NCBI GenBank assembly: GCA_963770865.1
Contig: CAVYRD010000010.1
Span: 186,001-250,000, forward strand
From: Miltoncostaea sp963770865
Lineage (GTDB): Bacteria; Actinomycetota; Thermoleophilia; Miltoncostaeales; Miltoncostaeaceae
Direction of reading: 5' to 3'
DNA: 64,000 nt
Position 1 is the stretch's first letter. Each line of letters begins with the position of its first letter. The position numbers were made by a program, and so were the translations under genes. Shown piece after piece: positions 45,691 to 55,292 of the stretch. Below the pieces are notes generated by a model. The model was not told where the DNA came from. It made no database searches and worked only from the letters and a program-made list of their open reading frames with translations.

Positions 45691-46941
45691 ATGAGCGACC
45701 ATCTCGACGGCGAGCCGCTCGGCATCAACGGCCTCGGGCGCATCGGCAAGCTGACCCTGTGGCACCACGCGTCGCGCCGTCACTTCCCGCGGCTGGTGGT
45801 GAACCTCGGGCGCGAGGTGGGCACGTCGCTGGAGGCGGTCTGCGGGGCGATCGAGAACGACTCGACCTACGGCAGCATCCACCGCTTCCTGGGCGGCGTG
45901 ACCGCCCCGCGCTGCGTGAGCATCGCGGACCGTGAGCGCAACCTGCTGGACGTGGCCGGCACGCCGGTGACGATCCTCCAGGAGGCCCGCAACCCGCGCG
46001 ACATCGACTGGAGCGGCAACCACGTGCGCCTCGTCGTCGACACGACCGGCGCCTTCGACGACCCCACACGGTCGGTCGACGCGCCCGGCGGCGCCCTGCG
46101 CGGCCACCTGGCGGGCGGAGCGGAGACGGTGATCTACAGCGCCGCCTTCAAGGTGAAGGCCAAGGGCCGGGAGATCCCGGAGGACGCGGTCACGCTCATC
46201 CACGGCATCAACCACGACGCGTTCGACCCCCGCCGCCACCAGCTCGTGTCGGCGGCCTCCTGCACCACGACCGCGCTCGCGCACATGATCAAGCCGCTGC
46301 TCGACCGCTTCGGCGCCGGCAGCGTGATGACGGCCTCGATGAGCACGGTCCACGCGGTCACCAACACCCAGAGCGTCCTCGACTCGGTGCCGAAGGCCGG
46401 GGCCAAGGACCTGCGCCGCACCCGCAGCGCCCTCAACAGCATCATCCTCACCTCCACCAACGCCGCCGCGGCGCTGGAGCAGGTGATCCCGGAGATCGGG
46501 TCGATCGGCTTCATGGCCGACTCGGTGCGCGTGCCGATCCCGACGGTGTCGCTGATCATCCTGAACATCACGTTCCAGACCCGGCTGCGCGACAGCGGCG
46601 AGAGCGCCATCACCCGCGAGGTGCTGAACGGCGCCTTCGCCGAGGAGGCCGAGGCCCGCGGGCTGCTCGTCTACAGCGAGGAGCAGAACGTGCCGGCCGA
46701 CGTCGCCGGGATGCGCGCCGCGGTGGTCATCGAGGGCATCGAGACCCACACCCGCACCGGGTTCGTGCGCGTGGACCTCAGCTCGGTGCCCGGCCTGCCG
46801 TCCGGCGCGCTCGGCCTGGACGACCCGGTGCTGGAGGTGCCGGTCACGCACGCCAAGGTCTTCGGCTGGTACGACAACGAGTACGGCAGCTACACCAACG
46901 CCCTCGGCGACCTCACGGTGCACGTCCACGGGGGCCTGTAG
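45691..46941 (+). CDS. gap: Glyceraldehyde-3-phosphate dehydrogenase (atypical, long)
   Basis: 416 residues, longer than the usual ~335. The Rossmann start GINGLGRIGKLTLWHHASRR, the active-site cysteine in SAASCTTTALAHMIKPLLDR (canonical SCTTN reads SCTTT), STVHAVTNTQSVLD and the C-terminal WYDNEYGSYTN identify the family. Extra length lies in the NAD-domain insertions and in a segment with GLLVYSEEQNVPADVAG. An AGGAGGA ribosome-binding site precedes the ATG. It follows the PPDK-like gene closely, so both are likely one operon linked to lower glycolysis. Confidence 0.9.
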   Translation: MSDHLDGEPLGINGLGRIGKLTLWHHASRRHFPRLVVNLGREVGTSLEAVCGAIENDSTYGSIHRFLGGVTAPRCVSIADRERNLLDVAGTPVTILQEARNPRDIDWSGNHVRLVVDTTGAFDDPTRSVDAPGGALRGHLAGGAETVIYSAAFKVKAKGREIPEDAVTLIHGINHDAFDPRRHQLVSAASCTTTALAHMIKPLLDRFGAGSVMTASMSTVHAVTNTQSVLDSVPKAGAKDLRRTRSALNSIILTSTNAAAALEQVIPEIGSIGFMADSVRVPIPTVSLIILNITFQTRLRDSGESAITREVLNGAFAEEAEARGLLVYSEEQNVPADVAGMRAAVVIEGIETHTRTGFVRVDLSSVPGLPSGALGLDDPVLEVPVTHAKVFGWYDNEYGSYTNALGDLTVHVHGGL

Positions 46942-47058
46942 GCGCGCCGTGCGGGGCCTGCGCAACGCGTTCGGGGCGCTGACGTCCGCGGGATGGACGA
47001 CCGTCTCAGGGGCATGTGTCCCGGCGCGGCGCGGGGCGCGCCCGGCTACGCTCGCCGT

Positions 47059-47427
47059 GTGCGCGCCGTCCCGTTCTTCCTGATCGACGCGGCCCTGGTC
47101 GTCGGCTTCGCCGCGCTCGGGCGCCGCAGCCACGAGGAGGGCCTCACGGCCTCCGGCGTCCTCGAGGTGGCCGCGCCCTTCCTGATCGCGCTCGCGGCCG
47201 GCTGGCTGCTGGCGCGCGCGTGGCGGGCCCCGGCGGCGGTGCGCACCGGGGTCGCCGTCTGGGCGGTCACGGTGGCCGGCGGACTGGGGCTGCGCGGCAC
47301 GGTCTTCGACCGCGGGCTCGCGCCGTCGTTCATGGTCGTCGCGGCCGTCACCCTCGGCGTGCTGCTGGTGGGATGGCGGGCGGCGCTGCGGATCGGACCG
47401 CTGCGCCGCGCCCTGCCCGGCGGCTGA
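47059..47427 (+). CDS. DUF3054 membrane protein
   Basis: 122 residues from the GTG at 47059, 6 bases after a TACGCT -10 element (leaderless). Four hydrophobic segments (FFLIDAALVVGFAALGRRSH, LEVAAPFLIALAAGWLLARA, GVAVWAVTVAGGLGLRGTVF, SFMVVAAVTLGVLLVGWRAA) match the DUF3054 family of small integral membrane proteins of unknown function. The ATG at 46993 would add non-homologous sequence. Confidence 0.75.
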   Translation: MRAVPFFLIDAALVVGFAALGRRSHEEGLTASGVLEVAAPFLIALAAGWLLARAWRAPAAVRTGVAVWAVTVAGGLGLRGTVFDRGLAPSFMVVAAVTLGVLLVGWRAALRIGPLRRALPGG

Positions 47428-47433
47428 CGACGC

Positions 47434-48015
47434 TCAGGCGGTGGCGGTGCCCCCGGCGGGACGGTCGCCGCGCGAGCGGTCGACCGGGGCGCCGGCCTCG
47501 GCGGCCATCGCCTCGATCAGGACGGCGGTGTCCACGGCGGCCGGGGTGTCGGCGTCGGTGGCCCGGTCGGCCACGAACCACGCCTCGCGGGCGTAGTAGG
47601 CCAGGCGGGTGGCGGCGTCCGGGCGCCCGGCGCTCTCGCGGGCCTGCTCCTCGAGGTACGCCAGGATCTGACGGCACTCGCGCGACGACCATCCGCCGCC
47701 GCCGGCCGGGTCGCGCCGGCGCGAGATGACCCACCACATCACGCCGAGCAGCGGGAGCTTGATGAGGAGGAGGGCGGCGATGACCCAGATCGCGAGCGTG
47801 ACGGGGCTGCCGGCGTCGGCCACCAGCAGGCCGGCGTAGGTGCCGATGCCGAGGATGAAGGCCGCGGCCATCACGACCCCGATCAGCGCCGTGGTGCGCA
47901 GATCCCCGTCGCGGTCCGTGAACATCCGGGCGAAGGGCGATCGCCGGGTCGGCAGCGCTCGGTCTGAGGCCTCCACGGCGTCGACGCTAGCAACCTTGTG
48001 CAGCCTCGCGTCCAT
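47434..48015 (-). CDS. Hypothetical two-helix membrane protein
   Basis: 193 residues. A cytoplasmic N-terminus is followed by two transmembrane helices (LIGVVMAAAFILGIGTYAGL and VTLAIWVIAALLLIKLPLLG), then a soluble helical domain with GWSSRECRQILAYLEEQARE and a disordered end. No family was recognised. It converges with the DUF3054 gene at a 6-base gap and is divergent from the next gene. Confidence 0.6.
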   Translation of the reverse strand: MDARLHKVASVDAVEASDRALPTRRSPFARMFTDRDGDLRTTALIGVVMAAAFILGIGTYAGLLVADAGSPVTLAIWVIAALLLIKLPLLGVMWWVISRRRDPAGGGGWSSRECRQILAYLEEQARESAGRPDAATRLAYYAREAWFVADRATDADTPAAVDTAVLIEAMAAEAGAPVDRSRGDRPAGGTATA

Positions 48016-48082
48016 CGGGTGGTGCCCGTCCCGACCGATGGGGAGTTGTGGGCGGCGCGGCGCGCGGCTAGACCTGGACCTG

Positions 48083-49153
48083 ATGCGATTCCGATCACCC
48101 GGTCGCGTCGTCCTGCGCCCCCTCGTCCTCGTGGGCCTCGGCTTCGCCCTGGTACTGCCGCCGGCGGCCCACGCCGGGCCGCTCGCGCAGGCGCTCGACT
48201 ACCTCGCCGCCCACCAGGACCCCGTGGGCGGCGGCTTCTCGGCCGACGTCGGCACGCAGGCCGGCTACACCGCCTGGGGGGCGCTGGCGGTGGCCGCGGC
48301 GGGGGAGGACACCGCCCTCTGGCGGCGCGGGCGGGTCTCGCTGCGGGCGGCGGTGCTGCGCCCGCTGGTGTCGCCGACGCTCAGCGACCTCGAGCGCACC
48401 GCCGTCGCCGTCGCCGCCGTCGGGGCCGACCCGCGGCACGCGGGCGGGCGGAACCTGGTGCGCGAGGTGCTGCGCGCCCAGCGACCCGACGGGAGCATCG
48501 GCGTCGATCCCTCCACGACGGCCTGGGGGATCCTGGCCCTGACGGCCGGCGGGCTCGGCCCGGGGTCAACGTCCACGCGCTCGGCCCGCGCCGCCCTGGA
48601 GCGCGCCCAGCGCTCCGACGGCGGGTGGTCGCTCACCGACCAGGAGCCGAAGTCCGGCCCGATAACCACATCCACCGTGATCCAGGCCCTGGTGGCGGCC
48701 GGCCATGACCCGCGCACCTCGTTCGCGCTGCGCCGGGCCCGCGCCTTCCTGCTCACCGCCCAGAACCGCGACGGCGGCTTCTCGCCCGTGGTCGGGGGCA
48801 CGAGCACGGCCCTCACCACCGCGTGGGCCGCGATGGCCGTGCGGGCGCTCGGCGAGCGGCCGAGCAAGGCGCCCTGGAACCGCGGCGGCGGGCCGATGCG
48901 GTTCCTCGCCCGGCTCCAGATGCCCGACGGCGGCGTGCGCAACGCGGCGTCGTCGCAGGAGGCCTCGGTGTGGGCCACCAGCGAGCTCGCGCTGGCCTTC
49001 TCGGGCAAGTTCCTGCCCTACACGCGCCTGGTTCCCCGCCCGACGCCGCCCAGCCGGACGCCCACCGGCGTCGCGGGCGTGCGGCTCGCCGCGGCGGGCG
49101 TCGCGGGGGCCGCGCAGACCGTCGGGCGGGTGGTGGCCGCGCCCGGTCGTTAA
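48083..49153 (+). CDS. Secreted alpha/alpha-barrel repeat protein (prenyltransferase/squalene-cyclase-like)
   Basis: 356 residues. N-terminal signal peptide (VLRPLVLVGLGFALVLPPAA, cleavage near AHA). The mature part has repeats of the QxxDGG type found in terpene cyclases and prenyltransferase beta subunits: QRPDGSIGVD, QRSDGGWSLT, QNRDGGFSPV and QMPDGGVRNA. The catalytic DxDD motif of squalene cyclases is not seen, so a binding or surface role is more likely than cyclisation. A hydrophobic segment near the C-terminus may anchor it to the membrane. Confidence 0.75.
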   Translation: MRFRSPGRVVLRPLVLVGLGFALVLPPAAHAGPLAQALDYLAAHQDPVGGGFSADVGTQAGYTAWGALAVAAAGEDTALWRRGRVSLRAAVLRPLVSPTLSDLERTAVAVAAVGADPRHAGGRNLVREVLRAQRPDGSIGVDPSTTAWGILALTAGGLGPGSTSTRSARAALERAQRSDGGWSLTDQEPKSGPITTSTVIQALVAAGHDPRTSFALRRARAFLLTAQNRDGGFSPVVGGTSTALTTAWAAMAVRALGERPSKAPWNRGGGPMRFLARLQMPDGGVRNAASSQEASVWATSELALAFSGKFLPYTRLVPRPTPPSRTPTGVAGVRLAAAGVAGAAQTVGRVVAAPGR

Positions 49154-49236
49154 CGGGCGAACGAGGTTGCGGGGCCGACGGCCCTTTGCCACACTCGGTG
49201 AGTCATCGAGGACATCGCCGGGAGAGGTCCACGCGC

Positions 49237-49557
49237 ATGCTCACGCTCACCCAGAAGGCCGAGGACAAGCTGCGGACCCTGATCGCCGCCGAGGAGGCGG
49301 AAGGCACGGGCCTGCGCGTCCAGGTGGTGCCGGGAGGCTGCTCGGGGTTCGAGTACGACCTGTCCCTCGCGCCGCCCGCCGAGGGCGACGAGGTGGTCGA
49401 GGGCGACGGCGTGCGGGTGATCGTGGACCGCTTCAGCGTTCCGTACCTGCTCGGGGTCGAGCTCGACTACGAGGAGGGCTTCCAGGGCGCCGGGTTCCTG
49501 ATCAACAACCCGAACGCCTCGGCCTCCTGCGGCTGCGGGAAGAGCTTCCAGGCCTGA
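49237..49557 (+). CDS. HesB/IscA-type iron-sulfur cluster carrier
   Basis: 106 residues. A-type carrier that delivers Fe-S clusters to apoproteins. The three conserved cysteines are present: one in VVPGGCSGFEYDLSL and two in the C-terminal CGCGKSF. The LTLTQKAEDKLRTLI start is typical. The start codon is the ATG at 49237, downstream of GGGAGAGG. It could be called ErpA or IscA; the sequence does not separate them. Confidence 0.93.
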   Translation: MLTLTQKAEDKLRTLIAAEEAEGTGLRVQVVPGGCSGFEYDLSLAPPAEGDEVVEGDGVRVIVDRFSVPYLLGVELDYEEGFQGAGFLINNPNASASCGCGKSFQA

Positions 49558-49586
49558 CCTGACCGGCGCGGCGGCCGGCCCGGCCG

Positions 49587-50111
49587 CTACGAGCCGTAGT
49601 CTGCGGTGAGGACGGTCGAGGAGCAGTCGCCCGCGCTCGCGGCGCCCGCCCCGACCCAGCGGAAGGCCGGGTTGAGGAGGTTGGCGCGATGGCCCGGGCT
49701 CTTCAGCCAGAGCTGCACGGTGCGCGCCGCGGCGTCCGGGCCGCAGCCCGGGACCATGGCGAGGTTCTCGCCCATGCTGCGGTTGCGCGGGAAGCCGGCC
49801 GCGATCAGGCGGGTCCAGAACGGGGAGCCGTCGGGCCCGTCGTGGTCGAGCTCGCCGATGCCCAGCAGGTAGCGGCTCTGACCGCGGGCGGGGCGCTGGA
49901 GCGTGCCGATGGTCCGCAGGGGCTGGCGGCCGCGGTCGGCGCGGACGCGGTTCATCTCGGTCACGAGCGCCGATTCGATGCGGGGCGGGGCGGTGGGCGC
50001 CGCCGCGGGCGGGTCGGCCGGCGGGGCCTGGGCCGAGGCGGACGCCACGAGGGCGCAGCCGAGGGAGAGGGCGGCGGCCATCGTGGCCAGCGCTGGACGG
50101 CATCCGTGCAT
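49587..50111 (-). CDS. Secreted CAP/SCP-domain protein
   Basis: 174 residues. Signal peptide MHGCRPALATMAAALSLGCA with cleavage near ASAQA, then a Pro/Ala linker and a CAP domain. Markers are LVTEMNRVRADRGRQPLRTI, ELDHDGPDGSPFWTRLIAAG, RNRSMGENLAM and SPGHRANLLNPAFRWVGAG. The His/Glu cavity residues of the fold appear to be kept. Bacterial CAP proteins are exported and mostly of unknown role. It converges with the iron-sulfur carrier gene. Confidence 0.85.
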   Translation of the reverse strand: MHGCRPALATMAAALSLGCALVASASAQAPPADPPAAAPTAPPRIESALVTEMNRVRADRGRQPLRTIGTLQRPARGQSRYLLGIGELDHDGPDGSPFWTRLIAAGFPRNRSMGENLAMVPGCGPDAAARTVQLWLKSPGHRANLLNPAFRWVGAGAASAGDCSSTVLTADYGS

Positions 50112-50211
50112 TCCACTCTGGTTATCGGCCGTCGCGCCGCAGGCTGAACGGCCGGCGTGGCGCGGGGAGTAGGTTCCGGCGGAGAACCGCAGCGGTCACA
50201 GGAGGCCCGAA

Positions 50212-50955
<744 letters not shown>

Positions 50956-50959
<4 letters not shown>

Positions 50960-52077
50960 TCGCCCACGCGCCGCCGCCGCCCCCGGTGATCACGGCGCCC
51001 GCGGTGAGCTTCGGGCGCGTCGCGGTGCGGGTGGGCGACGGGACGCGGCGCGTCGAGGTGCAGGCGGGCGGGCGCATCACGGCGCGGATCTCCGTCGCGC
51101 CCGGCCCGCGACGGCTCTCGGTGCCCGTGCCGGTGGGCGTCAACCCGGTGCGCGTGCGGGCGGTGGGCGACTCCGGCGCGCGCTGGTCGGCGACGGTGCG
51201 CGTGCGCGCCCTGCCGGCCTCGGCGCGCCGCGCCGGCCGCATTCCGGGGTACGTCGACGAGCGCCTGCAGGCCGACGTCAACCGCCTCGTGGCCGGGATG
51301 CCCGCCGTCTCGGGCGTCTACGTGCAGCACCTGGTGACCGGCTGCGGCGCGAGCAGCAACGCCGACGCGCAGTTCCCGGCGGCCAGCACCCTGAAGGCGG
51401 CGATCCTGATCGACGTGGTGCGCCGCGGCCGCCAGGCGGAGCTGCGCCCGGTGCTCGACCGGATGATCCTCGACTCGGACGATCGCGCGGCGAACATCGT
51501 GCTGGCGGCGCTCGGCGGCGGCTCGGGCACGGCCGGGGCGGCGAGCGTCACCGACACCCTCCACGCGCTTGGGCTCGGCCGCTCGCTGGTGCGCCGCCCG
51601 TACATCATCGAGGACGCCCGCCGGCCGCTGCCGGTGACGACCACCGCAAGCCCGGCCCTGTTCACCAACTTCATCACCACGCCCTTCGAGCTGGCGCGGC
51701 TGATGGTGGCGATCCACCGCGGGGCGGTGGGGGGCGGGGGAGGCACCGCGCGCATCGGCATCGCGAGCCGCACAGCGCGCGCCGAGATCCTCGCCCGCCT
51801 GCTCGACGTTCGGGACCGCTCGAAGCTCGTCGCCGGGCTGCCCTCGGCCGTGCCCGTCGCCCACAAGACCGGCTACACCGAGCAGGTGAAGCACGACGGC
51901 GGGGTCATCTACCTGCGCAGCGGCCCGGTCGTGGCGGCGGCGATGACCTGGAGCGCCTCGGGCGTCGGCGACGCGACGGGCGACCGCTTCATCGCCGAGG
52001 TGGCCCGCGCCGCGCGGGCGCGCCTGGCCGGCGGCGGCGCCTGCCCGGACCTGCCGCTGTCGCGTCCGGCCAGGTGA
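50956..52077 (+). CDS. Class A beta-lactamase-like serine hydrolase
   Basis: 373 residues. An N-terminal beta-sandwich-like region (~1-85) is followed by a DD-peptidase/beta-lactamase fold. The nucleophile motif is STLK within PAASTLKAAILID, an SDD segment (ILDSDDRAANIVLA) lies in the place of SDN, and KTG is present in AHKTGYTEQVKHDGG. No signal peptide is seen. The start VIAHAPPPPPVITAP looks like sequence just after a cleavage site, so the leader may have been lost with the damage in the thiolase gene. It may cleave or bind peptidoglycan; resistance is not implied. Confidence 0.75.
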
Positions 52078-53477
52078 CGGACCCGCCTCTGCGGAGCGCC
52101 GTGCAGGTGCTGATGTTCTTCCCGCGCGGCGGCTCGGCGCAGGTGGTGCGCTATCTCGCCCGGGATCTCGTCCGCGCGGGCTGGAGCAGCCGGATCGTCG
52201 CGGGCTCGCTCGGCGGCCCCGAGGAGCCCGGCAACGCGCGCGCGTTCTTCGGCCCGGACGCCGATCTCGTCGCGGTCCCGTACGACGAGGCGGTGCTCGC
52301 GCCCGATCCGATGCTGGCCTCGCCGCCGATGCACCCCTCCTACGAGGATCGCCCCGGCGCCCCGGACCGCGTGCTCGCCTCCCTCGACGACCGCACGGCC
52401 CGCCACCTGGTGGACGAGTGGTCGCGGCTGCTCGCACGCCCCGGCGTCCTGGACGGCGTGGAGATGGCGCACCTGCACCACCTGACCCCGGTGCACGAGG
52501 CCGTCGCCCGCCTGCGGCCCGCGCTGCCGGTCGTGACCCACCTGCACGGCACGGAGCTCCTGATGCTCGACGAGGCCGACGGCGGCGCGTCGTGGGCCCA
52601 CGAGCCCGCGTGGCGGGCGCGCATGCGCGGGTGGGCGCAGGGCTCGGCGCGGGTGATCGTCTCGTCCGAGCCGTCGCGGGTGGACGCCGAGGCCCTCCTC
52701 GGGCTCGACCCCGCCCGCGTCGTGGTCGTGCCCAACGGGGTCGATCTCGGGCTGTTCCGCGGTCCGCCCGCGCCCGCCGCCCGCCGCGAGGCGCTCTTTC
52801 GCCGGTGGCTGTGCGAGGAGCCCCGCGGCTGGTCGCCTCAGAGCCCTCGGCCGGGCGGGGTGCGGTACGCGCCCGAGGCCCTGGCGCCTCTGCTCGACCC
52901 CGCGGCCGTGACGCTCCTCTACGTCGGCCGCTTCACCGCCGTGAAGCGCACGGCGCTCCTGGTGCGCGCCCACGCCCGGGCGCGCGAGGCGCTCGGGGCA
53001 CCGCTGCCGCTGGTGATCGTCGGAGGCGCGCCCGGGGAGTGGGAGGGGGAGCACCCCGCCGACGCGGCGGCGCGCTCGCCCTGGGGCCGCGAGGTCTTCC
53101 TCGCCGGATGGCGCTCCCACGCGGAGCTGGCCGACGTGCTCGCCTGCGGCGACGTGCTGGCGGTGCCGTCGGTGGCCGAGCGGTTCGGCCAGGTGTACGT
53201 CGAGGCGATGGCGATGGGGCTGCCGGTCATCGCCTGCCGGGCGGGCGCGCCGCCGACCTACATCGACGACGATCCCGGCTCGCCGGAGCGCTGCGGCTGG
53301 CTGGTGCCGCCCGACGACGAGGAGGCCCTCGCCCGGGCGCTCGTGACGGCCGCCTCGGACCCGGGGGAGCGCGCCGTCCGCGGCGCCAACGGGCGCGACC
53401 GTGCGCGCGCGCGGTTCTCCTGGGAGGGGATCGCGCGGACCGTGGCCGAGGTCTACGCCGAGGCCGCCCCGGGCTGA
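52074..53477 (+). CDS. Glycosyltransferase family 4 protein
   Basis: 467 residues, GT-B fold. The N-terminal half has VLMFFPRGGSAQVVRYLARD and the HLHGTELLMLDEADG loop. The C-terminal half has the family markers LLYVGRFTAVKR, FLAGWRSHAELADVLACGDV and the EX7E motif in VAERFGQVYVEAMAMGLPVI. It probably transfers a sugar from a nucleotide donor to a surface glycan or lipid. The GTG start is inside the beta-lactamase-like stop. The last 25 bases overlap the convergent NAGPA gene. Confidence 0.88.
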   Translation: MTDPPLRSAVQVLMFFPRGGSAQVVRYLARDLVRAGWSSRIVAGSLGGPEEPGNARAFFGPDADLVAVPYDEAVLAPDPMLASPPMHPSYEDRPGAPDRVLASLDDRTARHLVDEWSRLLARPGVLDGVEMAHLHHLTPVHEAVARLRPALPVVTHLHGTELLMLDEADGGASWAHEPAWRARMRGWAQGSARVIVSSEPSRVDAEALLGLDPARVVVVPNGVDLGLFRGPPAPAARREALFRRWLCEEPRGWSPQSPRPGGVRYAPEALAPLLDPAAVTLLYVGRFTAVKRTALLVRAHARAREALGAPLPLVIVGGAPGEWEGEHPADAAARSPWGREVFLAGWRSHAELADVLACGDVLAVPSVAERFGQVYVEAMAMGLPVIACRAGAPPTYIDDDPGSPERCGWLVPPDDEEALARALVTAASDPGERAVRGANGRDRARARFSWEGIARTVAEVYAEAAPG

Positions 53478-54235
53478 GCGCGGTCGATGAAGGCGATCGC
53501 CGTGAGCAGCGGCCGGCCGCCCGGGATGTCGCGGCCATCGGCCTCGCGCGGGCGGTTCACGAGCCGGCCCCCGGCGACGAGCGACGTCGAGCCGCCGCCG
53601 TCGAGGTTGATCGCCTCGAGGGCCCCGAGCCCCGCCATCAGCCGGGCGAGCTCGCCCAGGGTGAGGCCGGCCTCGTCCGGGGCCCGCCCCTCGCTGGCCA
53701 CGGCGATCAGCCGGGTCTCGTCGATCCCGATGGCGGCGCGGGGGTGCCGGCCGTCCGTGATGTCGGAGTCGAACTGGGCGTTGCCGGCCGAGAAGCCCTC
53801 GCGGTCCTCGCCGTCGCGCACGATGGGCCGCCCACCCGACACGAGGGCGGGACCGGCCTGCAGGAGGTCGCCGGCCGGGGAGTCCGGGAGCTCGGCGAGG
53901 GGCGCGATCGCCACCCGGTCCCCGTGAACGTGCAGGCACGCCCGCCAGGGCGCGAAGGGCGCGTCGAACGGCGCGGTCGCCACGCGGCGGCCCCCCCGCC
54001 AGACCGCGCCGAGCGCGGGGCCGGCGGGCGTGACGAAGAAGCCCCCCACGAGCGCGTCCGCGACGCCCGAGCGTGCGCACCAGGCGTGCAGCGGCTCCGG
54101 GGCGGGCAGCGCGACCACCGCGGCCGAGACCGCGGCGCGCGGGTAGACGGCGACGTGGACGGTGGTCGCGGCGCCGGCGTCCAGGTCCACGCGGCGGGAC
54201 AGGATCTCGCGTCGGGGCGCCGTGCCGAGGGCCAT
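53453..54235 (-). CDS. Phosphodiester glycosidase family (NAGPA-domain) protein
   Basis: 260 residues from the ATG at 54235, which has a GGAGA site; the longer frame to 54325 is unlikely. It has the NAGPA/DUF2233 core: LVGGFFVTPAGPALGAVWRG, LLQAGPALVSGGRPIV, IGIDETRLIAVASEG and the hallmark INLDGGGSTSLV. Family members remove N-acetylglucosamine phosphodiester caps or act on bacterial surface polysaccharides. There is no evident signal peptide. The neighbouring glycosyltransferase suggests envelope glycan processing. Confidence 0.82.
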   Translation of the reverse strand: MALGTAPRREILSRRVDLDAGAATTVHVAVYPRAAVSAAVVALPAPEPLHAWCARSGVADALVGGFFVTPAGPALGAVWRGGRRVATAPFDAPFAPWRACLHVHGDRVAIAPLAELPDSPAGDLLQAGPALVSGGRPIVRDGEDREGFSAGNAQFDSDITDGRHPRAAIGIDETRLIAVASEGRAPDEAGLTLGELARLMAGLGALEAINLDGGGSTSLVAGGRLVNRPREADGRDIPGGRPLLTAIAFIDRAQPGAASA

Positions 54236-54374
54236 GCCCTCTCCTTCGGCCGCCTCCTCCCGCGATTCGACCCCAGAGGCCACGGGGAGCCACCCTACGG
54301 GCCGCCTCGGCTGCCCCGCTGTCACATCCGCGCGGCGGGATAGCGTTCGCCGCGGCCACGACCGGGGAGGGCGG

Positions 54375-55241
54375 ATGGCGACGGCGGACTGGTATCCGGA
54401 TCCGACGCGCGCGGACAGGCTGCGCTACTGGGACGGCGCGGCGTGGACCGAGCACGTGAGCGTGGACGGCGGCATGGCGGCCGAGGTGATCGCCGGACCG
54501 CCGCCGCCCCCGCCGCAGGCGGCGCCCGCGCCGGGACCGCCGCCGGAGCCGGAGACCCCGCCGCCCGCCCCGCGGGACGGGCCGCGCCTGAGCTATCCGC
54601 CCACGCCCGTCGGCCGCGCCGGGCTGATCACGGCGGCCGCCGGCGGTGCGCTCACCACGGCGACCGTCGGCTCGACGGCCGTCACCCAGGATCCGTTCCC
54701 GGGGATCGAGGTCACCGGCGGGGCGTGGGTCGGGGCGATCGCGGCCGTGCTGCTGGTGGCGGCCGCTGCGGTTCGCTGGCCGTGGGCGCGCGTGGCCGGC
54801 GTGGGCGTCGCGACGGCCTTCGCCGTCTTCATCGGCTTCGCGGTCGTCGGCTTCCGCACCTCCGACGACCTGGTCCCGGGCGTGGACGTGAGCCTGGCGC
54901 GGGCGGGCTGGCTGATGGTGGCCTCGTCGCTGCTGCTGCTCGCCGGGGCCGCCGTGGCCCTCGCGTTCCTGCGGGTGCCGGTGCGCGTGCCCGACCCGGC
55001 CTCGGCACCGGGGGAGGGCAAGGGCGTGGCCGCGCTGGTGCTCGGCATCGTCGGCCTGCTCCTCCCGTTCCTGGCGGGGCCGGCGGTCGCGCTCGGGCTC
55101 TTCGCCATGGACGACGTTCGCGCGAGCGGCGGGCGGGTCACCGGCCGGGGGATGGCCGTCGCCGGCCTCGTGCTCGGCGTCGTGTCGCTGGCGCTGTGGG
55201 GCGTCGGGATGCTCCTGGGGATGCTGCTGGCCCAGCCCTAG
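54375..55241 (+). CDS. DUF2510 multi-pass membrane protein
   Basis: 288 residues. The N-terminal DUF2510 motif is WYPDPTRADRLRYWDGAAWT, followed by a Pro-rich linker (~40-75) and six or seven hydrophobic segments. The last third (GKGVAALVLGIVGLLLPFLA, then GMAVAGLVLGVVSLALWGVG) resembles DUF4190. DUF2510 is typical of actinobacterial membrane proteins of unknown role, which supports the assignment of the host. It has a GGGGAGGG ribosome-binding site. Confidence 0.78.
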   Translation: MATADWYPDPTRADRLRYWDGAAWTEHVSVDGGMAAEVIAGPPPPPPQAAPAPGPPPEPETPPPAPRDGPRLSYPPTPVGRAGLITAAAGGALTTATVGSTAVTQDPFPGIEVTGGAWVGAIAAVLLVAAAAVRWPWARVAGVGVATAFAVFIGFAVVGFRTSDDLVPGVDVSLARAGWLMVASSLLLLAGAAVALAFLRVPVRVPDPASAPGEGKGVAALVLGIVGLLLPFLAGPAVALGLFAMDDVRASGGRVTGRGMAVAGLVLGVVSLALWGVGMLLGMLLAQP

Positions 55242-55292
55242 GCCATGGGGTGTGCCGCCCCGGGCCGCGGAGGCGGCCCGGGGCGGGGAGGC

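Noticed and set aside
41370..45749. 1459-residue open frame on the minus strand opposite the PPDK-like gene
   Set aside because: It lacks any domain and has the His/Arg/Asp/Gly-biased composition of an antisense frame of GC-rich coding DNA; the plus-strand frame carries clear domains.
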